Source: Fidelibacterota bacterium
GTDB lineage: Bacteria; Fidelibacterota; Fidelibacteria; Fidelibacterales; Fidelibacteraceae
Assembly (NCBI GenBank): GCA_030596185.1
Contig: JAUVKP010000004.1
Location: forward strand, 1 to 12,392
Length of the DNA: 12,392 bases
Direction: 5' to 3'
The notes under the pieces are model-generated. The model was not told where the DNA came from and did not search any database. It saw nothing but the letters and a program-made list of their open reading frames with translations. This document shows, one piece after another, positions 1 to 8,500 of this stretch. Position numbers and translations under genes: made by a program. Numbering within the stretch: the first letter of the stretch is position 1; every line of letters starts with the position of its first letter.

Positions 1-1125
1 CATACCACCGGTCAGAATGGATCGCTCAGGATGATAATATCCTTCCCGTGGATTAACTATTTTATTGTAGGTGGCTCGGCTATAAAGTTCTATTGCCTCG
101 GTTTTAAAACGGTACTCAGCTTTTGCATTTATGCCATAGAAATCATTATTTATGATCGAGTCGGGTTCGCCCGTCCGAACAAAGTCGTAATTAGCTTGCA
201 TATTTGCACATAGGTAATGGTGTTCGGAATCATGTTTTACTCCTGCTTTGATCCCGACGTACTGGTTTGCAGACTGCCTTAATGCCAGGCGTGATGAACG
301 TGCTTTTGTGTAAATATGGACATAAAAAGGATCCGGATAAACAGCAAGTTCTGCAATTGGGTGAATTGTGCTTGCTGAGATTCGTAAAGAAGCATGACTC
401 ATAAATAATTTAGAACTATACCGGATACCGGGAAATATAAGCCAGGCCGGACCCTCGCGGTCTTCGTGATGATAATACCAGTAATGAAAATTTGTGTATG
501 CTGTAATAGATTTAGCAAATGAATATTGGAGTCCGACTAATTCATGATGAATATCATAAGTTCTCGAACTGGTATCAATTTGCTCAATGAGATTATAATC
601 GATACTTCCAAGAACCTTAAATTTTGTCAAGATTTGATAATCAAAACTCAAACCGTTACTACTTATCTTATGATTGGTAATACCTGTATTGAGAGTAATA
701 TTTTGGTCGTTTGTAGTATGATAATACTCAACAGCTCCTTTTTTATGTTGATAATGAAGTACCGCATCCGTTCGATATGTGGAACTGGGACCTTTGTAAT
801 TTACAAATTCCAACCCTGCACTCCAGCGATGTGGGAAAGAGTAGGGAGTATATTTAGCAACAATATCACTTGAAATTCCGAGGTTATATGATCTGCTTTC
901 ATCATTAGTAAAGATTTGGCTCCAGGAGCCATAGCTTGATGAGGAATCTTGATAATCGTGATCAAAAAGAATAGCACCGGGTTTTAACCATGAAGTTGGA
1001 TAAGAAATCAAAGCAACCCGTTTGTCGGGATCAAATGTCGTATAATCTCCCCAGCTTTCAGTACTAAATTCGTAAGCTCCAAGAAAACTCAAGGTTAACA
1101 AGGTCAAAATTATTAAGCGTTTCAT
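1..1125 (-). CDS. Predicted outer membrane beta-barrel protein (3' end beyond window)
   Basis: I do not recognise a named family. The frame is open for 375 codons from the ATG at 1125 to the window edge without a stop, so the C-terminus is missing. The protein begins with a signal peptide (MKRLIILTLLTLSFLGA, about residues 1-17). The rest is rich in Tyr, Ser, Thr and His with alternating polar and hydrophobic residues, as in transmembrane beta strands, for example FHYWYYHHEDREG. There is no TonB plug or carboxypeptidase-like domain. The start overlaps the stop of the upstream ECF gene as ATGA, and a GGAG about 8 bases upstream, inside that gene, can serve as ribosome binding site. It is therefore the third gene of a coupled minus-strand operon. 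A channel or porin role in solute uptake with the ECF component is only inference. The reading frame is secure; the barrel call is moderate. Confidence 0.72.
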   Translation of the reverse strand, partial: MKRLIILTLLTLSFLGAYEFSTESWGDYTTFDPDKRVALISYPTSWLKPGAILFDHDYQDSSSSYGSWSQIFTNDESRSYNLGISSDIVAKYTPYSFPHRWSAGLEFVNYKGPSSTYRTDAVLHYQHKKGAVEYYHTTNDQNITLNTGITNHKISSNGLSFDYQILTKFKVLGSIDYNLIEQIDTSSRTYDIHHELVGLQYSFAKSITAYTNFHYWYYHHEDREGPAWLIFPGIRYSSKLFMSHASLRISASTIHPIAELAVYPDPFYVHIYTKARSSRLALRQSANQYVGIKAGVKHDSEHHYLCANMQANYDFVRTGEPDSIINNDFYGINAKAEYRFKTEAIELYSRATYNKIVNPREGYYHPERSILTGGM

Positions 1126-1718
1126 GCATTTTTCTCCAGATAATGTGGGTAATTTTTGTTTACATAGCGCAAGATAATAGGAAGGATTACTGCAAAACTG
1201 ATAGTATTTGCTATCATATTTATGAGGTAAAAGGGAATACCACTGACAATTGAGGCAATGGTTTGTTCAAAAGTAAAACCGGAAGGAATTGTAAAGAAGA
1301 TCGTTGTGATCACATTATAACTTATTGTAAGAAAAAGACCTGCGAGTCCGAACATGAAAGCTGCAAACCATGGCTTTTTTTTGATCATTCGGGGAATGAA
1401 GTTTCTGTACGAAGCACCAACGGTCGAAATTAAAGCAAAAGAGACCAATTGAGCGATCAATAGCATGGGAAAGGCCAGTGAGGAACCAAAAGGATTGGCG
1501 ATACTGAAGATCGCTTCACCAATAAGCGCAACAAACAAACCACGTTTCCATCCGAGAAGTAAGCCGGATAGAAATGTAATAACAGTTATGTACTCTAAGT
1601 TAGGTATATAAGCGAAGGCATAGGCAAGTCCGAGAAAAAGAGCAAGAAATATGCCCGTTTCTGCGATTTTACGATTTTTTTTCAGTGTTTGTTTTGTCTT
1701 TTTTTGCGGAGTGTTCAT
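1122..1718 (-). CDS. ECF-type transporter S (substrate-binding) component
   Basis: A 198-residue integral inner membrane protein with a Lys-rich cytoplasmic N-terminus (residues 5-17) and about six hydrophobic segments, near 21-38, 43-57, 60-75, 82-100, 117-142 and 151-182. Size, helix count, the basic start and the segment GLFVALIGEAIFSIANPFG match the small S components of energy-coupling-factor vitamin transporters. These bind a micronutrient and dock on a shared EcfT/EcfA module, which is not in this window, so this would be a group II solitary S component. The substrate (a flavin, thiamin, cobalamin or other) cannot be told from sequence alone. The ATG at 1718 is chosen because GAAGGA lies 5 bases upstream. 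This makes the gene start 50 bases inside the preceding exoribonuclease gene. Its stop overlaps the start of the outer membrane protein gene by ATGA. The ECF assignment is likely but from recall of the family pattern. Confidence 0.72.
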   Translation of the reverse strand: MNTPQKKTKQTLKKNRKIAETGIFLALFLGLAYAFAYIPNLEYITVITFLSGLLLGWKRGLFVALIGEAIFSIANPFGSSLAFPMLLIAQLVSFALISTVGASYRNFIPRMIKKKPWFAAFMFGLAGLFLTISYNVITTIFFTIPSGFTFEQTIASIVSGIPFYLINMIANTISFAVILPIILRYVNKNYPHYLEKNA

Positions 1719-2688
1719 TAGTATCCTTCTGTGGTTTATAAAGTGGTACGCGGAAATAGTTTTTTACGGAGGTCCATTCGCCGTCATCCAGTTCTTGGTT
1801 GATCGCAGTCTTCATCATATCCATACGTGCATCCAATTCGTCAAGGTAGTGGATCAGTAATGCTTCGGGGAAAACCGGTTTCTTGGGAGATTGATTTTCA
1901 TACGTTCCTTGATGTGACAGCAGGATATGTTTAAGCTTTAAAGCAAGTTCATCGGGGAAATCCTGAAGACCGGATATAGCTTTATCCACCATATTATAAC
2001 CCATAACCACATGACCCAGAAAATTACCTTCATCAGTATAGAGATTGTTCGGGTATCCGCTAAGTTCATCCAATTTGCCAATATCGTGCAGTAGTATTCC
2101 AGCGATCACCAATTCCTGGTCCAGTTTATATTGCTTGGCAGCATGAATGCCAAGGTTTAGCATATAGACCATGTGCTCAAGGAAACCACCCATTGTGGCA
2201 TGATGCAGTCGCAAAGAGGCAGGATGTTTTAGTATCTTGTCCTGATTATTAATGATTAGCAACTGTAAAAGGGCTAATATGTGAGGATTATTCACTTTAT
2301 CGATTGATTTTTCGATAAATCGCCATAATTTCTCGGAATTTTTCTCCGATTTCGGTAAAATCAGTTCCCAAGAGAAACCTTTTGAGGAAAAATCTTCCTC
2401 ATTAACGGGTACGATGCGCTTAATGTTGAGTTGACGGTTTCCCCGATACTCTTCAACAATAGCCCGGACACCTACGGGTGCGCCAGTTTCGATCATGGGC
2501 TCGATTTCACCCGCATATTCCCAAATCTTACCGATTATAGTTCCTGAACGGTCAGATAAAATTACATCCAAATAAGGTTTTCCATCCCGTGTTAATTTTA
2601 GGTGTTTTTCCTTTAAAAGCAGATAGGCACGGACTTCCTGGTTCGTTTTGAAGCTCCGTATGGTTGATAATGGTATGTTCTTTTTCAT
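1669..2688 (-). CDS. YhaM-like 3'-5' exoribonuclease (OB-fold plus HD domain)
   Basis: A 339-residue cytoplasmic protein. Residues about 10-98 look like an OB-fold nucleic-acid-binding domain (YLDVILSDRSGTIIGKIWE region). Residues about 160-290 form an HD metal-dependent phosphohydrolase domain: His172 in GGFLEHM, the His201-Asp202 pair in LLHDIGK, His226 in GHVVMGY, His259 in LLSHQG and Asp283/Asp286 in HYLDELDAR. This order and length are those of the YhaM/Cbf1 family, which trims RNA from the 3' end. The C-terminal tail is Lys-rich and overlaps the start of the ECF gene. The ATG at 2688 is preferred over an in-frame ATG 16 codons upstream, because GGGGGAG lies 6 bases before it and the upstream extension would run into the divergent promoter area. 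It is the first gene of the minus-strand operon. A more general HD nuclease or phosphodiesterase is the main alternative. Confidence 0.88.
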   Translation of the reverse strand: MKKNIPLSTIRSFKTNQEVRAYLLLKEKHLKLTRDGKPYLDVILSDRSGTIIGKIWEYAGEIEPMIETGAPVGVRAIVEEYRGNRQLNIKRIVPVNEEDFSSKGFSWELILPKSEKNSEKLWRFIEKSIDKVNNPHILALLQLLIINNQDKILKHPASLRLHHATMGGFLEHMVYMLNLGIHAAKQYKLDQELVIAGILLHDIGKLDELSGYPNNLYTDEGNFLGHVVMGYNMVDKAISGLQDFPDELALKLKHILLSHQGTYENQSPKKPVFPEALLIHYLDELDARMDMMKTAINQELDDGEWTSVKNYFRVPLYKPQKDTNEHSAKKDKTNTEKKS

Positions 2689-2694
2689 ATTTGT

Positions 2695-2701
2695 CTCCCC
2701 C
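2695..2701 (-). promoter_or_regulatory. Ribosome binding site deciding the exoribonuclease start
   Basis: GGGGGAG read on the minus strand, 6 bases before the ATG at 2688. It supports this start over the in-frame ATG at 2736. Confidence 0.65.
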
Positions 2702-2729
2702 GTTATTAATGAAAATGTATAAAAAAAAC

Positions 2730-2760
2730 TTTGCATTTAGAAGAAAGTATTTTAATTTCG
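2730..2760 (+). promoter_or_regulatory. Candidate promoter for the receptor operon
   Basis: TTTG at 2730-2733 is followed after exactly 19 bases by TAATTTCG at 2753-2760. The Bacteroidota consensus is TTTG, a spacer of about 19, then TAnnTTTG, so only one base differs. The same place also reads as a weak sigma70 pair (TTGCAT / TAATTT, spacer 16). Transcription would begin near 2765-2768 and give a leader of about 35 bases before the ATG at 2803. This rests on motif matching by eye; short AT-rich motifs can occur by chance. Confidence 0.38.
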
Positions 2761-2792
2761 CTCAAACTAAGCAAGCAAAGAGAAAATATAAT

Positions 2793-2796
2793 AGGA
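2793..2796 (+). promoter_or_regulatory. Ribosome binding site deciding the receptor start
   Basis: AGGA lies 6 bases before the ATG at 2803. That ATG directly begins a signal peptide, whereas the longer in-frame start at 2731 would place 24 polar residues before it and would overlap the -35 region of the candidate promoter. Confidence 0.6.
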
Positions 2797-2802
2797 AATA
2801 GT

Positions 2803-5586
2803 ATGAATAAAACTACTATTGGGCGTCTGGTTTTAATAACATTGATTATGTCATTTGGCTTATCAATGCTTTTTGCCGGTACTACGGGAAAAATTTCCGG
2901 TCAAGTGATCGACCAGTCAACAGGAGATCCGCTACCCGGATGTAATATTTTGGTAGACGGAACTATTCTGGGAGCTGCAACAGATATTGACGGGAATTAT
3001 TACATTCTGAATATTCCTCCGGGAAATTACACCTTACGATTCATGATGATCGGATACGGTCAACTTAGAATGACGGATGTAAATGTTCAAGTCGATTTTA
3101 CTACAAGCATTGATGCATCCTTAAGTGTTGAAGTAATGAAAGGTCAGGAAGTGACCGTTGTTGCTGAACGCGCCATGATCCAGAAAGATCTCACGTCGAC
3201 AACGTCAGTTGTAGGCGCAGATGAAATGGAATCTTTGCCTGTTACCGAAGTGGGTGACGTTCTTGCTATGCAGGCCGGCTATGTTGATGGATCGCTACGA
3301 GGCGGACGACGCGGTGAGGTCATGTACATGATCGACGGTGTCCCAATGACCGATTCCTATGACCGCTCTTCCACTGTAGATGTTAATACGTCTATGGTTC
3401 AGGAACTGCAGGTCATTTCAGGTGCTTTTAATGCTGAGTATGGCCAGGCCATGTCCGGTATTGTTAATATTACTACAAAACAAGGTTCCGATGATTTCGG
3501 TGGCCATGTTGAAGCATATTTTGGCGATCATATCAGCGGTCATGGAGAAATATTTCCACGCGTCAATCGTGTTGAACCTTTTTCAATAAATAATATTGAA
3601 CTCGGTATTCACGGTCCTATTATCCCCGGCAAGCTTTACTACTATTTGAATGCCCGTCACATTTATTATGACGGTTCCAATAAAGGTCAGCAGCGTTATA
3701 CGCCTTTCGCGTATGCTGAAAAAACAGGTTTCAATGAAGTAGCCCTCTTGGATTCAAACACAATGTTGGGCTCCGGAGATTGGGTTGACATGGGTTGGAA
3801 CCGGAAGAATTATTTACAAGGTCAGTTGATCTATCGCTTAAACAATAAAGCTCGCGTTTCTTATAATATGATCTATGATAACAGACGTTCTCAGAGTTAT
3901 GATCGTGGCTGGATGTACAATCCCGATGGATTGGGAACGAGTGATAATATCGGACAGACTCATATTGTGAAATATCAGCATCAGCTTTCACAAACAACAT
4001 TTTTTGATCTTGCTTATACTTACGGTAATAAATTATACAGAGGATATTATGATCATTTTGAGTTGACCGATGCGGATACAAATCTGCTGGTTCATCCCGA
4101 AATGCAAAATTCTTTCCCTTATCAATTTCATATTGGCGGTACACAAAATGGTTGGAATGAGAGAAACAGTGGATACAATCTTGGAAAATTCACCATGACA
4201 TCTCAGTTGAATCAGACACATCAATTAAAGATCGGTGCCGAATACAAACAAAACCATCTGGCTTGGGAATCATGGGAATATCGTCCGGCTGCAAATGAAG
4301 AATCCTTTAATTCGACTGAACCCTATATCACCCCAACTCGCCTTGCAGATACAACGATTTACTCCAGTTCCTTTGAAGTCAATCCGGTTGAATTTTCGGC
4401 ATTTGTCCAGGATAAGATCGAGTTAAAAGATTTTATTGTAAATATTGGTGTGCGTATAGATTACTTTAATCCCCAATATGTTGTTCTTGCCGATCCAAGT
4501 GACCCGGATATTTATAATCCTATCAAACCCGGAAATCGTTTTAATGATATCAATGGGAATGGTGTTCAAGATGCAGGTGAATCAAGCAAGAGCATTGAAG
4601 ATCGGGAAGCATACTGGTATGTGGATGCATCTCCAAAAGTTGCTGTGTCACCTCGCTTAGGATTTTCTTTCCCCATTTCCGATCAGGGAGTATTTCACTT
4701 CTCATACGGACATTTCTTTCAAACACCTAATTACACTTATTTATATAATAACCCCAGTTTTCAATTGGGAAGCGGTACAGGACATCAGGGAACGATCGGC
4801 AATGCCGATCTTGAACCCGAAAAAACCATTGTGGGTGAGATCGGATTACAACAACAACTCAACAGCAATTTATCGGTTGATCTGACCGTTTATCTAAAAG
4901 ATGTGCGAGACCTGACAGGTACACGTGCGGATGTGATCGAGGTTTTTGGTGGTTCTAAATACTATTCTAAGATCGTCAACAGTGATTTTGCAGTGATCAA
5001 GGGTGTGACCTTTTCCTTGAATCAACGTGATCCCAGCGGTTTTTATGTCGGTGCCGATTATACCTTCCAGATCGCTGAAGGTACAGCGTCAGATCCTTAT
5101 GCTTACATGAATGCCGTTTCAGGCGGTTCGGATCCGGAAGTTCAATTATTATCGCTTTCATGGGATCAACGCCACACCGTCAATGTTGTGGGTGGTTATA
5201 ATACTCCTTTTTGGGGTTTTAATGCGGTTGCCAGTTATGGCAGTGGACTTCCTTACACGCCGCGCGCAAGTGAAGATATTACTTCACTGCTCGAAAATTC
5301 AGAAAGCAAACCTGCTACATTTAATGTTAATGTTCAGGGATTCTATCGCGCTCAGATCGGTTCACTAAAACCGGAATTCTATATTCGTGTTACAAACCTC
5401 TTTGATACACTGAATGAAACAGGTGTTTATAATGATACGGGTCGTGCGGGATTTACCAGCGACCAGGCACGGATCGAAGCATTGAATGTTGCGATTCCGG
5501 TCAACACGATTGCAGAATTATTTAATTCACCCTATAATTACTCTGAGCCACGGCGCATAGAGATCGGTATGAGGATAAATCTATGA
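2803..5586 (+). CDS. TonB-dependent outer membrane receptor, SusC-like with carboxypeptidase-regulatory-like domain
   Basis: A 927-residue outer membrane active transporter energised by TonB. Residues 1 to about 23 are a signal peptide (VLITLIMSFGLSMLFAG). Residues about 30-112 form a carboxypeptidase D regulatory-like domain (GKISGQVIDQSTGDPLPG, then DIDGNYYILNIPPGNYTL). A TonB-box-like segment EVTVVAE sits at 116-122. The plug covers about 125-245, with RGGRRGEVMYMIDGVPM and SGAFNAEYGQAMSGIVNITT. The rest is a 22-strand-type barrel with the usual NADLEPEKT segment (667-675) and a C-terminus ending IGMRINL. Length is normal for the family. A predicted loop at 582-593 reads DINGNGVQDAGE, like a calcium-binding EF-hand loop. 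No SusD follows; instead the next gene starts in the stop codon (ATGA), so the two products are probably made together. The ligand is unknown and need not be a glycan. Confidence 0.93.
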   Translation: MNKTTIGRLVLITLIMSFGLSMLFAGTTGKISGQVIDQSTGDPLPGCNILVDGTILGAATDIDGNYYILNIPPGNYTLRFMMIGYGQLRMTDVNVQVDFTTSIDASLSVEVMKGQEVTVVAERAMIQKDLTSTTSVVGADEMESLPVTEVGDVLAMQAGYVDGSLRGGRRGEVMYMIDGVPMTDSYDRSSTVDVNTSMVQELQVISGAFNAEYGQAMSGIVNITTKQGSDDFGGHVEAYFGDHISGHGEIFPRVNRVEPFSINNIELGIHGPIIPGKLYYYLNARHIYYDGSNKGQQRYTPFAYAEKTGFNEVALLDSNTMLGSGDWVDMGWNRKNYLQGQLIYRLNNKARVSYNMIYDNRRSQSYDRGWMYNPDGLGTSDNIGQTHIVKYQHQLSQTTFFDLAYTYGNKLYRGYYDHFELTDADTNLLVHPEMQNSFPYQFHIGGTQNGWNERNSGYNLGKFTMTSQLNQTHQLKIGAEYKQNHLAWESWEYRPAANEESFNSTEPYITPTRLADTTIYSSSFEVNPVEFSAFVQDKIELKDFIVNIGVRIDYFNPQYVVLADPSDPDIYNPIKPGNRFNDINGNGVQDAGESSKSIEDREAYWYVDASPKVAVSPRLGFSFPISDQGVFHFSYGHFFQTPNYTYLYNNPSFQLGSGTGHQGTIGNADLEPEKTIVGEIGLQQQLNSNLSVDLTVYLKDVRDLTGTRADVIEVFGGSKYYSKIVNSDFAVIKGVTFSLNQRDPSGFYVGADYTFQIAEGTASDPYAYMNAVSGGSDPEVQLLSLSWDQRHTVNVVGGYNTPFWGFNAVASYGSGLPYTPRASEDITSLLENSESKPATFNVNVQGFYRAQIGSLKPEFYIRVTNLFDTLNETGVYNDTGRAGFTSDQARIEALNVAIPVNTIAELFNSPYNYSEPRRIEIGMRINL

Positions 5587-8500
5587 AAACTATAAAAAAA
5601 CTGATCTTAAGTTTATTTATCATTACTCTGGTTTTCGCACAAAGCGGACCGGAATACCGGCGATCAGCCGTGCATAATGCCAACCTGGTTCGTACTGTTT
5701 TTGGTAACTGGGGCGTGGTTGGCCAACCCACCGGGAAAGGTCCTCGTGGTGCATGGTTGTTTGATACCAATGGCTATATTGGAGATATTTCTCCGATGGT
5801 TGGCGCAGAAGTAACTTATTATGATGCCGATCAGGACAGTACCTATACATTTAACAGTGTTGTGGTATGCCCTATTGACCGTCCTCGTACTCAAGCAGAA
5901 GAATCCAATGATGGAAAGCTCTGGACATTTGAACCGGTCGGTGGATTTTTTAATGCCAATCAAACTCAAATTGCAATGAGTACCAATCCGAATTCATGGC
6001 CTGCTACTTGGCCGGATAAAATGGGTGATGCAGATGATCCCGGCTGGAAAGATTCTTGGAATGGATATTTTGGTAAGAGTGTTTTTTCTGCCGATCAGGA
6101 AAGTTATTATGTTATGGACGATAATAATGACGAAGAATATAATCACCGTTCGAATACTGCCGGTCGCGTTAGCGGATTTCCCGGTTATAAATTTAAACCG
6201 GACAGTACGGATCTAACCCGTAATGGATTGGGACTGGAAGTGAAAGTCCGCGGTATGCAGTGGCAACAATTTCTTGCTTCTGATGTAATTTTCTGGCTCT
6301 ATGAAGTAACAAACACATCAACAACAGATTATAACAAAGTCACATTCGGTATGGTCTGTGGAACTTATCTCGGCGTGACAAGCACGGAAGATTACGGTGA
6401 ATATGACGATGATTGGTCATTCTTTGATGTTGAAAATGACATTACCTATACCGGTGATTTTGACAATAATTGTAAACGAAATCCCAAATGGCAAGGTCCT
6501 GTTGGATTAGTCGGTTATGCTTTTCTTGAAAGCCCCGGCAATCAATATGATGGTATTGATAACGATGCCGACAATAGCGTTGAAACATATCCGGCCTTGG
6601 CTTTTTCGGCTCCAAAATTCACAGCAAGTGATTTTGATACTGTTGTTTACAATATGGGTGATCAGGTTGTGGTTATCGATAATGATTATAATCGTTCTCT
6701 TGTCACCATTACAACAGATCCTCAGGTAATTACAACACGGGGTATGACCATAACCATCGAACCGGGTGTAACACAACTCATCGAAGGAAATACGATCGAT
6801 GAATTTTATAATGTTAACCAAAATGTTTATGATGGAATTGATAACGATCTTGACGGTTTGATAGATGAAAATTACATCTACCATTATCGCCAGATCCGTA
6901 TGAAACAGGAAGCAGATAAATATGATATAGATAATGATGGTGATAAGGATGAGATCATCAATGTTGTTCTTTATGATAAATTGAACCCCGTGTCTTATAT
7001 CGATTATTTTACCGGATTGGGCGAGAGCGACCCCATGATCGATGAAAAACGTGATGATGGTATCGATAATGACGGTGACTGGAATATGGCTTTTGATGAT
7101 GTGGGTGCCGATGGTAAAGATAATACCAATGATTATGGTGAAGGTGATGGACTGCCAACAGCCGGCGAACCGAATTTCGACCAGACGGATGTCGATGAAT
7201 CCGATCAGATCGGTCTTTCTTCCTTTAATTATTTTACTCCTTCCAATGAATATCCCATGGACGATGATGATCTGCTTTGGGATTGGATGAAACCGGGGTA
7301 TTTTGATCTGCCGACCAATATTCAGAATGGTGAACCTGTTGCCGGTGAAGATGGCGACTTTATTTACGGTTCAGGTTATTTCCCGTTACGAGCAGGGGAG
7401 ACACAACGATTCTCACTAGCTCTTGTTTACGGACATGATCTGGATGATCTTTATAAAAACAGACTGACTGTACAAAAAATATATGACAGCGATTACCGTT
7501 TTCCATCACCTCCCGAAAAACCAATTCTAACGGTTGTACCGGGTGACGGACAGGTAACCTTGTATTGGGATCGTGGAGCGGAAGAATCCATTGATCCGGT
7601 AACCAAAGAAAAAGATTTTGAAGGTTATAAGATTTACAAAGCAACCGATTCGGATTTTAATGAACTTTATACCGTCACCAACGCAAATGGTGTTGTAACG
7701 GGTTATAAAGCTTTGGAACAATACGATCTTGATAATGATATTTCCGGGATGTTTGAAGCAAAATCAGAACTTTTCCAGGAAGCAGATGGTTATACCGTAA
7801 ATCTTGGAAATAACACCGGATTGCAACATTCTTATATTGATAATGATGTGATCAATGGTAAACAATACTATTATGCGCTTGTTGCTTATGATCGTGGTGA
7901 TTCAGATGCGGATATTTACCCTTCAGAAAATACTAAGTTCATCTCTATTCAGGCGGATGGTTCTGTGATAACGGATATTAATACGGCTGTCGTACGTCCT
8001 CAGCCTGAGGTTGCGGGTTATGATGCTCTTAATGAAAGCACCATGCTCTATCATGAAGACGGTCCAGCTACCGGTGAGATAGCCTATAATGTTCTTGATG
8101 AGACGAAATTAACAGATCATACTTATCGCGTAAGTTTTTCGGATACAAAAACAGACAGTATTGATAATAATGACAACGGTTCTTTTGATCTTGAAGATCC
8201 AAGGGAATACACGCCCTATACAACTTCATATACCGTTATGGATATTACCGGTTTCACCGAAACCGTGGAAGTGGATACATCATATACTTATCTTGTAAAT
8301 GAACATTTGATCTATCACAGTTTATTGATCGCTGAAGCAGATTATCCTGATGATTATATTAATATAGAAGAATTTGTTATAGATACACTTCGTGGCCGAA
8401 TTAAATTGATCGGTGGCAGTGCATATGAAAAAGCTGACTACGTTCTTAACTATCAATATTATCCGGTCTACCAGAGTGCTAATATTTATGGATCGCCCTA

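Larger units (their letters stand above)
2689..2802. promoter_or_regulatory. Divergent intergenic control region
   Basis: This 114-base AT-rich stretch lies between the starts of the exoribonuclease gene (minus) and the receptor gene (plus), so it must hold signals for at least one operon on each strand. It contains a run of eight A residues at 2721-2728. For the minus strand a TACATTTT box (2719 down to 2712) is the best -7-like element I see, but its upstream partner is poor. No clear inverted-repeat operator or riboswitch-like structure was recognised. Confidence 0.5.

Noticed and set aside
544..873. Plus-strand open frame of 109 codons
   Set aside because: It lies opposite the minus-strand outer membrane protein frame, which has a signal peptide, ribosome binding site and coupled start. 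Its translation shows no domain or good start signal.
2689..2736. Longer N-terminus for the exoribonuclease starting at 2736
   Set aside because: It has no good ribosome binding site, lies in the divergent control region, and a GGGGGAG supports the ATG at 2688.
2731..2802. Longer N-terminus for the receptor starting at 2731
   Set aside because: It would add 24 polar residues before the signal peptide and place the start within the candidate promoter. AGGA supports 2803.
3731..4144. Minus-strand open frame of 137 codons inside the receptor gene
   Set aside because: It is antisense to a clear TonB-receptor barrel, has a composition unlike a real protein and no ribosome binding site that I can see. 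The antisense frames of 82-125 codons inside the 1285-residue gene were rejected for the same reason.
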